This document shows, piece after piece, positions 58,522-64,000 of a DNA stretch of 64,000 nt (position 1 is its first letter; every line of letters starts with the position of its first letter). Both the position numbers and the translations under genes were made by a program. The notes below the pieces were generated by a model that was given only the letters and a program-made list of their open reading frames with translations, was not told where the DNA came from and did not search any database. Source of the stretch: Bradyrhizobium sp. MOS003 (GTDB lineage: Bacteria; Pseudomonadota; Alphaproteobacteria; Rhizobiales; Xanthobacteraceae). The stretch is taken from contig NZ_PYFW01000001.1 of NCBI RefSeq assembly GCF_003020125.1, positions 992,001-1,056,000 on the forward strand, read 5' to 3'.

Positions 58522-59892
58522 TCAACGCGACGCGGCGAGCGCGTCTGCCGAGGTGTAGCGCGTCTCCTTCACGAGCAGCAGCGTCATGGCCGTGGCGAGA
58601 CCTGTGACGAGCATATAGGCGAGGGATACGTTCAGGCCGGGACCCGCGAACAGCAAATAGGAGAACAATCCCGCAGTCGACGCAGTGAAGCCGAGCCAGG
58701 CAAACCTTGCAAAGCGAAATCCAGTTTCGCCGTGGCGGAGATCGAGCACGAGGTAGAACACGAGAACGGTGTTGCAGAGCGCTGCCGGCAGCAGGCCCAT
58801 GACGATCCCGCCGTCGAATGCGAGATAGGACAGCACGCCATCAACCTGGGCAATCACCGCGAACGGCAGATAGCGCAGATTGAGGCAGGCCAGCGCGATG
58901 GACGCGAGTTCGAACGCATAGAAATAGCGCTCGTGCATCTTCGGAAGCAAGTAGGGCATGAGGACGAGCGATACGCACGCGACGAGCAGAATGAACTCCG
59001 GGCCCGTCCGCTTGGACTGTGCGATGAAGATCGAAAGAGCAAGTCCGCTCGCCGCTGCGAGCACGAGGCCGGCGGCAACGCCGACCGCGTACGGCGTTCC
59101 GCCGGCGAACACCCAGACATTCGCTGCATTCATCGTGAGGCGGTGAAAGGTATGAGCCTGGTCGAGATAGACCCCGAGCACGGAGACCAGGGATCTACCG
59201 GCGACGAGGACCGGAATGGCGAGGATCGCATAGGCTCCCGGAAGTGCGGCAAGCCATGCCAAATGGATCCTGCGACGCAGGATCATGCCCAACACGAACG
59301 GACCCAGGAAGACGCCCTGGGCCTTCACCGAACAGGCGACTGCGAATGGCACAACGCCGTTTCGGTCCCGTATGAACATCGCCACGGAAATCAGCGCGAA
59401 GAAGGTCCAGATCGAATCGGCCTGTCCCCACATGGCCCCGTTGAAGAGCACCGTCGGCGCAAGCCACACCGCGCAGAAGGCGAGCGATGCGCGCAACGGC
59501 TCGCTTGTAACGCGCCAGACCATCCGGGCCACGACGATCGCGCAGCCGAACTCGAAGACGACCGAGATCATCTTCACGAGGGACAGCGGCTGGCCCAACC
59601 AGTCAAATCGGGCAGCGATCAGCAGCAGGTAGCTGTAAAACGGGGTGTAGTTGGTGAAAGCTTCGGCCAGCCCGCCAATGCCGTGATCTCGCGCAAAGCT
59701 ATACCAGGTAATGTACTCGGCGGCGTCGGCGGTCGCGTGTTCCCGCGCGAGGTAGCGGAGCGCGATGCCCAAAAGCCCGCATCCGATCGCGATGGCCATC
59801 GGAGTGCGCCATCTCTCGAGCAGCGTCTCGTCCGGATTGGCGCGATGACAGGGATCGCGCAGCGCGCCTATCTCGATTGTGTCCTTTATCAC
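58522..59892 (-). CDS. GT-C-fold membrane protein, mannosyltransferase/GT87-like
   Basis: 456 residues from a GTG start; an ATG at residue 32 is also possible. About ten to twelve membrane helices. GT-C features: a first periplasmic loop with acidic DAAEYITWYSFARDHG and NYTPFYSYLLLIAARFDW, the conserved NGAMWGQADSIWTFF after helix 4, a cytoplasmic SVKAQGVFLGPFVLG and a late PYLLPKMHERYFYAFE. These match GT87/DUF2029-like polyprenyl-sugar transferases. Acceptor and donor are unknown. The gene is isolated. Confidence 0.75.
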   Translation of the reverse strand: MIKDTIEIGALRDPCHRANPDETLLERWRTPMAIAIGCGLLGIALRYLAREHATADAAEYITWYSFARDHGIGGLAEAFTNYTPFYSYLLLIAARFDWLGQPLSLVKMISVVFEFGCAIVVARMVWRVTSEPLRASLAFCAVWLAPTVLFNGAMWGQADSIWTFFALISVAMFIRDRNGVVPFAVACSVKAQGVFLGPFVLGMILRRRIHLAWLAALPGAYAILAIPVLVAGRSLVSVLGVYLDQAHTFHRLTMNAANVWVFAGGTPYAVGVAAGLVLAAASGLALSIFIAQSKRTGPEFILLVACVSLVLMPYLLPKMHERYFYAFELASIALACLNLRYLPFAVIAQVDGVLSYLAFDGGIVMGLLPAALCNTVLVFYLVLDLRHGETGFRFARFAWLGFTASTAGLFSYLLFAGPGLNVSLAYMLVTGLATAMTLLLVKETRYTSADALAASR

Positions 59893-60108
59893 GCAATCAC
59901 TCTTGCTGAGTTTGAGCGGTCGCCTTCACCAGGCTCGGAAGCACTTCGGATTTCGCAACTCGCCCCCGCGACGTCCTTTCCGAGGAGGGGCCGCCGTGAC
60001 CTTGCAATGTCTAGGGGCGAACAATTGCCAGCCGGATAAACGTCAGATGCGCGGCCGGCACATCGCTCGGGAAACGATGGTTTGGTTAGCGATTGATTTA
60101 TGGGCAGC

Positions 60109-60151
60109 AAGCAATCCAGGAATGTGCCCGCGGATGCAGTCTGGATTGCTT
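60109..60151. repeat. Inverted repeat with 11-bp perfect arms
   Basis: AAGCAATCCAG (60109-60119) and CTGGATTGCTT (60141-60151) are exact complements separated by 21 bases. The right arm runs into a CG-rich tail resembling the wording of other dispersed elements in these genomes. It lies in the 293-bp gap 59893-60185, in which I see no gene. Confidence 0.6.
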
Positions 60152-60185
60152 CGTGGCAAGGGCCCCTCGCCCCGCCGGGGGAGCC

Positions 60186-61658
60186 CTAGTCGTCGAACAT
60201 ATTCGGCGGCGTGAACCCGCCGAATTCACGCTCGATCAATTCAGCGAGCCTGAGCGGCGTGCGGTCTTCGAGGAAGGGGCCGATGATCTGCACGCCGACC
60301 GGCAAGCCGTCCTTGGACAGACCGAGGGGAACGGCCGTGGCTGGCAAGCCCGTCAGCGTGGCGATGCCGGGCCAGGCAAGCTGGTCCGGATAGACATGGT
60401 CCTTGCCGTCGATATTGATCCGGCGCTTCTCCTGCTCCGGCGAATGGTCATGCGGATAGGCGGGGGTCGGCATGATCGGACAGATCACCGCATCGAACGT
60501 CTTGAACAGGTGCCGCCATTGCGCGCGCAGGCCGGCGCGCGCGCCCTCGTCGAACACCCATGCCTGATGGCTGGAGGTCATACCGCGCAGCCGCTCGGCC
60601 GCAAGGCTCTTGTCGTCGGGTGAGAGCTGCGCCGCGCCGGCACGTGCGCCGGCGAGAATATCCGGCGGAAAGAACGCGCCGAGAAAGCCCATCAGCATGC
60701 GCATATAGAGGCGCGTGGCATCGCGGAAGTCCGGAAACAGCGGGCTTTCGCGCGCGACGCTCGCGCCGGCGCCCGTCAATCGCCCGGCCAGCGTCTCGAT
60801 CGCGCTGCGAATGTCGGCATTCGCGGGCAACAACGGATGGCTGTCGATCACGAGCAGGCGGAAATCCCTCAGCTTGTCGTGGCGTGCATCCGGCAGCGCG
60901 AGCTTGTAGCCGACGCCGAGGTCGATCGGATCGGGACCGGCCATCACCTCAAGCAGCAGCGTCAGATCGGCCGCACTCCGGGCCATCGGGCCGATCACCG
61001 CCATATCGCGTTCCATCGGGATCGCCGGAAATGGCGGCGGCGTATGACCGCGCGTCGGGCAGAGATTGTAGGTCGGCTTGTGCGCATAGACCCCGCAATG
61101 GAATGCGGGCACGCGCAGCGAGCCGCCGATGTCGGATCCGAGCGAGAGCGGTCCGTAACCGGCCGCAAGCGCTGCCGACGAGCCGCCCGATGAGCCGCCG
61201 GGCGTGCGGCCGAGATCGTATGGATTGTTGGTCGTGCCGTAGATGTCGTTGTAGCTCTGCCAGTCCGCCAGGCCCATGGGAACGTTGGTCTTGCCGAGAA
61301 TGACGCCGCCGGCGCTCTTCACCCGGGAGATCGACAGCGCATCCTCCGTCGGTTTGAAATCCTTTTGCGGAGCCCAGCCCCAGGTCGTGGGCAGGCCTGC
61401 CATGTTGAAGGATTCTTTGACCGTGACGGGCAGGCCGAGCAGGGGCTTGCGCTCGCCGCGCGCTAGGGCGGCGTCCGCATCGCGCGCGGCACTCAGCGCG
61501 CGGTCGAAATCGCGCACACAGATCGCGTTGACCTTGCCGTCGTGACGCTCGATGCGGTCGATGGCATCCCGGGTAAGCTCGACCGCGGAGATCTTCTTTG
61601 CGGTCAACGCGGCCGACAGTTCGACCGCGCTCTTGAAACTCCATTCCGATCTCGCCAC
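60186..61658 (-). CDS. Amidase-signature family hydrolase
   Basis: 490 residues from a GTG with AGGAGAAGCGCC upstream. The triad is Lys81 in VTVKESFNM, Ser156 in the GGSSGGSSAAL loop and nucleophile Ser180 in GSDIGGSLRVPA. The GCVYAH-like CGVYAHKPTY and the C-terminal GLPVGVQIIGPFLEDRTPLRLAELIE are also regular. The gene has no AtzG/GatC-like partner, so it is a separate type from the amidase at 38439. Substrate unknown. Confidence 0.92.
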   Translation of the reverse strand: MARSEWSFKSAVELSAALTAKKISAVELTRDAIDRIERHDGKVNAICVRDFDRALSAARDADAALARGERKPLLGLPVTVKESFNMAGLPTTWGWAPQKDFKPTEDALSISRVKSAGGVILGKTNVPMGLADWQSYNDIYGTTNNPYDLGRTPGGSSGGSSAALAAGYGPLSLGSDIGGSLRVPAFHCGVYAHKPTYNLCPTRGHTPPPFPAIPMERDMAVIGPMARSAADLTLLLEVMAGPDPIDLGVGYKLALPDARHDKLRDFRLLVIDSHPLLPANADIRSAIETLAGRLTGAGASVARESPLFPDFRDATRLYMRMLMGFLGAFFPPDILAGARAGAAQLSPDDKSLAAERLRGMTSSHQAWVFDEGARAGLRAQWRHLFKTFDAVICPIMPTPAYPHDHSPEQEKRRINIDGKDHVYPDQLAWPGIATLTGLPATAVPLGLSKDGLPVGVQIIGPFLEDRTPLRLAELIEREFGGFTPPNMFDD

Positions 61659-61743
61659 GGCGCTTCTCCTGCTCTTGTTGTCGGAGGATGATGCGCAGTT
61701 TGCCCGAAGGCTGCAACGGCTGTTTGATCGCGATTGCCGCGAC

Positions 61744-62715
61744 CTACGCCGCCCCGATCAATATCCCCACCGCCAGCACGATCGCGCCGCCGAGCACGAT
61801 CTGGAACACGGCCTGGAGGAACGGCGTGTCCATGTAGCGCGCGCGGATGAAGGCGATCGCCCACAATTCGAAGAACACGACGACGCCGGCGATCGCGGTC
61901 GCGATCCAGAACGCATTGGCCCAATGGTCCGGCACGAGATAGGGCAAGGTGTGGCCGAGCCCGCCGAGCGTCGTCATCGCCCCGCAGGTGAGACCACGCA
62001 GCCAGGGCGAGCCGCGCCCTGTCAGCGAGCCGTCGTCCGAGAGCGCTTCCGCAAACCCCATGCTGATGCCGGCGCCGATCGAGGCGGCGAGACCGACGAG
62101 GAAGGTCTGCCAGTTCTGGTGAGTGGCAAAGGCCGCCGCAAACAGCGGCGCCAGCGTCGAGACCGAGCCGTCCATCAGACCGGCGAGGCCCGGCTGCACA
62201 TATTGCAGCACGAACATGCGGCGATTGGTGCGATCCTCCTCGGCGCGGACGTCGGAATTCAGGATCTCGCCGGTCAGCTTGGCGGCGGTCTCCTCGTGAG
62301 CCTTCTCGGCTTCGGCGAGATCTCCCAGCAGGCGCCGTACGCCGACGTCCTGGGCCTGTTGGGCGGCCTTCACATAGAAGCGCTCGGCCTGCATCTCCAT
62401 GGTCTCGACTTCCCTGCGGATGGCGTCGAGCGACAGGTTCTTGGTCAGCCAGACCGGGCGGCGGCGCAGGAATCCTTTGACGTCCTCGCGCCGGATCGGC
62501 GGCAGATGCGGGCCGAAGCGCTGCTCATAGAGTTCCAGCAGCATGTGGCGATGGCCGCGCTCCTCCTCGGCCATCTGCTCGAACAACTTGGCAGAGTCCG
62601 GATAGCGTTCCTTCAGGTCCTCCGCGAAGGTCATGTAGATACGGCTGTCCTCCTCCTCGGAGGAGATCGCGACCGCAAGCACCTCGCGCTCGGTCAGGTC
62701 GGCAAAATTCTTCAC
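61744..62715 (-). CDS. mbfA: Membrane-bound ferritin/iron exporter (MbfA-like)
   Basis: 323 residues from a GTG. The N-terminal half is an erythrin/ferritin-like four-helix domain with the iron ligands in [12 protein letters not shown] (Glu20-22 cluster), [15 protein letters not shown] (E-x-x-H) and, later, AEAEKAHEE. The C-terminal half is a VIT1/CCC1-like membrane domain ([44 protein letters not shown], and three further helices). In Bradyrhizobium and Agrobacterium, MbfA exports iron and protects against iron and peroxide stress. An iron control element sits immediately upstream. Confidence 0.93.
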   Translation of the reverse strand: MKNFADLTEREVLAVAISSEEEDSRIYMTFAEDLKERYPDSAKLFEQMAEEERGHRHMLLELYEQRFGPHLPPIRREDVKGFLRRRPVWLTKNLSLDAIRREVETMEMQAERFYVKAAQQAQDVGVRRLLGDLAEAEKAHEETAAKLTGEILNSDVRAEEDRTNRRMFVLQYVQPGLAGLMDGSVSTLAPLFAAAFATHQNWQTFLVGLAASIGAGISMGFAEALSDDGSLTGRGSPWLRGLTCGAMTTLGGLGHTLPYLVPDHWANAFWIATAIAGVVVFFELWAIAFIRARYMDTPFLQAVFQIVLGGAIVLAVGILIGAA

Positions 62716-62734
62716 AGTGGGCCTGTTTTGATAG

Positions 62735-62781
62735 TTTAGAATTGTTCTAAATTATATAGGGCGCCTCCGTTTCCGGGTCAA
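62735..62781 (-). promoter_or_regulatory. mbfA promoter with Irr-type iron control element (ICE)
   Basis: Minus strand: TTGACC (62781-62776), a 17-bp spacer, then TATATAAT (62758-62751), and immediately downstream a perfect palindrome TTTAGAA-N3-TTCTAAA (62751-62735). The palindrome matches the ICE consensus bound by Irr. It overlaps the predicted start site and lies 20-36 bp before the GTG, so Irr binding under low iron would repress mbfA. The -35 box touches the end of the upstream epoxide-hydrolase-like gene. Confidence 0.85.
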
Positions 62782-62782
62782 A

Positions 62783-63931
62783 TCAGGCCGTGCCGGCCCT
62801 GGCGAGGAAGTCGAGCAGCAGCCGGCTCACCTCGGCGGGCTGTTCCTGCTGCACCCAATGACCGGCGCCCTCCACGAGGTGGCAGCCGAGCATCTTCGTG
62901 CAGCCGCGCCCCTGCATCGCCTCGAAGGTGCCGGGGCGCTGATAAGTGCCCCAATCCTGCTTGCCCGAGATGAAGCATGAGGGCACGTCGATGCTGCGGC
63001 CCGCGAACAATTGCATCTCGCTGTTGAGCATGCCCGTGGTGCCGTAGCGGTACCATTGCAGCCCGCCCTGGAATCCCGTGCGGCCATATTCGGCGGCGTA
63101 GTAGGCGAGGTCGCTGTCCGGCAGCCATCGATTGGCGGCGATCGCCGCGGCCGAGGGCATCTCCTTTGCGACCGTCTCGGCCATGGTCTCGCCGGCATCC
63201 ATCACATAGTAAGTCGGCAGCTTTGCCAGCTCGCCCGCTGCCCACGATTTCAGCGGATACGGCTTGTTGTCGGTCCAGTCGGCGCTCTTGTGATGATAAT
63301 AGGCGCGCAGGAAATTGTGCAGGCCCTGCGGCGCGTGCTGCATGTCCGTATTGGCCGCGCGTGTCGAATAGTACCATTGATAATGAATGCGCGGACGCGG
63401 CAGCGCGGCGAGCTCATGATGCACGGGGTCTTCGGCGGGCGGCGTTGCCGGCGCGTCGACCGTATTGAACGGCAGCGATGGCGCTCCGCCGAACGGTGCG
63501 CTCATCAGCGTCACCGAGCGAAACACATCGGGCCGGATCAATGCGCACCAGGCCGCGACCGGGCTGCCGAAATCATGCCCGGCCAGATCGACCTGCCTGT
63601 AGCCGAACGCCGACACCAGGGCGAGTGCGTCGCGCACGAGGTTGAGCAACGAGAATGGCGTGAGGTCGCCGTCATAATCCGCTGTCCAGCCCGTGGTGCG
63701 GCCATAGCCGCGCTGGTCCGGCGCGATCACGTGATAGCCGGCCGCAGCCAGCGTCGGCATCACCTTGCGCCAGGAGAAGGCGAGCTCCGGAAAACCGTGC
63801 AACAGCAGGATGCAGGGACGGCCCTTGGTCTCGAAGCCCGCCTCAAGCACATGCATGCGCAAGCCGTTGATGCCGTCGACGGTGCGCGAACGGATTCCGG
63901 CGGGCAGAGGGATGTCGGGAAGATTGGCCAT
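62783..63931 (-). CDS. Alpha/beta hydrolase, epoxide-hydrolase-like
   Basis: 382 residues from the ATG at 63931 (GAGGAAACACCT upstream). Oxyanion motif HGFPE at 45-49; nucleophile elbow GHDFGS with Asp120 at the nucleophile position, which distinguishes epoxide hydrolases (and dehalogenases) from Ser esterases; cap-domain YQWYY; acid-region SGKQDWG and the catalytic His in GAGHWVQQE. Substrate unknown. It is not obviously co-transcribed with mbfA, which has its own promoter. Confidence 0.9.
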   Translation of the reverse strand: MANLPDIPLPAGIRSRTVDGINGLRMHVLEAGFETKGRPCILLLHGFPELAFSWRKVMPTLAAAGYHVIAPDQRGYGRTTGWTADYDGDLTPFSLLNLVRDALALVSAFGYRQVDLAGHDFGSPVAAWCALIRPDVFRSVTLMSAPFGGAPSLPFNTVDAPATPPAEDPVHHELAALPRPRIHYQWYYSTRAANTDMQHAPQGLHNFLRAYYHHKSADWTDNKPYPLKSWAAGELAKLPTYYVMDAGETMAETVAKEMPSAAAIAANRWLPDSDLAYYAAEYGRTGFQGGLQWYRYGTTGMLNSEMQLFAGRSIDVPSCFISGKQDWGTYQRPGTFEAMQGRGCTKMLGCHLVEGAGHWVQQEQPAEVSRLLLDFLARAGTA

Positions 63932-63942
63932 AGGTGTTTCCT

Positions 63943-63974
63943 CGTCATGGCCGGGCCTGTCCCCGCCATCCACG
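63943..63974. repeat. Dispersed repeat, family E, partial at window end
   Basis: CGTCATGGCCGGGCCTGTCC...GCCATCCACG is the inverse of the element at 46709 and continues toward the right edge, so only part may be visible. Confidence 0.6.
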
Positions 63975-64000
63975 TTCGTCGTTGCGGTCGATCTTAAGAA

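Noticed and set aside
60109..60151. Attachment site or small transposon ends
   Set aside because: Only an 11-bp inverted pair, no target duplication and no transposase nearby.

Overview
The window looks like chromosomal DNA of a Bradyrhizobium-type alphaproteobacterium. It is GC-rich and densely coded. It carries an mbfA-like membrane ferritin behind an Irr-type iron control element, many solute ABC transporters and acyl-CoA enzymes, and dispersed inverted repeats that I associate with Bradyrhizobium/Rhodopseudomonas genomes. I saw no rRNA, tRNA, CRISPR array, prophage or intact insertion sequence. The genus is an inference; nothing in the window proves it.

Layout. 1-13.2 kb: the tail of a nitronate monooxygenase, three small envelope or unknown proteins, a winged-helix/TolB-like/TPR regulator, a fumarase-superfamily lyase, an M29 aminopeptidase, a cupin, the stump of an amidohydrolase, an exported MBL-fold protein and a two-gene ABC exporter. 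13.4-20.2 kb: a livHMGF operon carrying its own acyl-CoA ligase and periplasmic binding protein. 20.3-31.3 kb: an LprI-like protein and a LapG-like (BTLCP) cysteine protease, divergent across 621 bp from a 2050-residue secreted FecR/VCBS/LamG protein, followed by a CHASE2 class III cyclase. 31.5-40.8 kb: two divergent paralogous peptide/solute-binding proteins and a dpp-type operon, with an AtzG-like/amidase pair inserted between its two ATPase genes. 41-44.7 kb: a GlsB-like membrane protein and a type I secretion ABC/HlyD pair. 44.9-54.5 kb: AMP nucleosidase, PncC-like amidase, an operon of two amidohydrolases plus a Rieske ferredoxin, an MHS-type transporter, a LysR regulator, DUF1127, GNAT and enoyl-CoA hydratase genes. 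54.6-64 kb: an SDR with Phe at the usual catalytic Tyr position, an acyl-CoA dehydrogenase, a zinc alcohol dehydrogenase, a GT-C-like membrane protein, an amidase, MbfA with its promoter/ICE, and an epoxide-hydrolase-like protein.

How the genes may work together. The most interesting ensemble is the adhesin neighbourhood. A giant type I secretion substrate is paired with a LapG-family periplasmic protease on one side and a periplasm-sensing cyclase on the other, and a PrtD/HlyD-type exporter pair lies about 12.5 kb away. This suggests regulated retention and release of a surface adhesin. The other notable ensembles are a transporter operon that encodes its own two-subunit amidase, a HAAT transporter with a built-in CoA ligase, and an iron-repressed ferritin/exporter gene with a readable promoter. 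At least five families of dispersed inverted repeats fill many of the intergenic gaps and sometimes lie inside operons.
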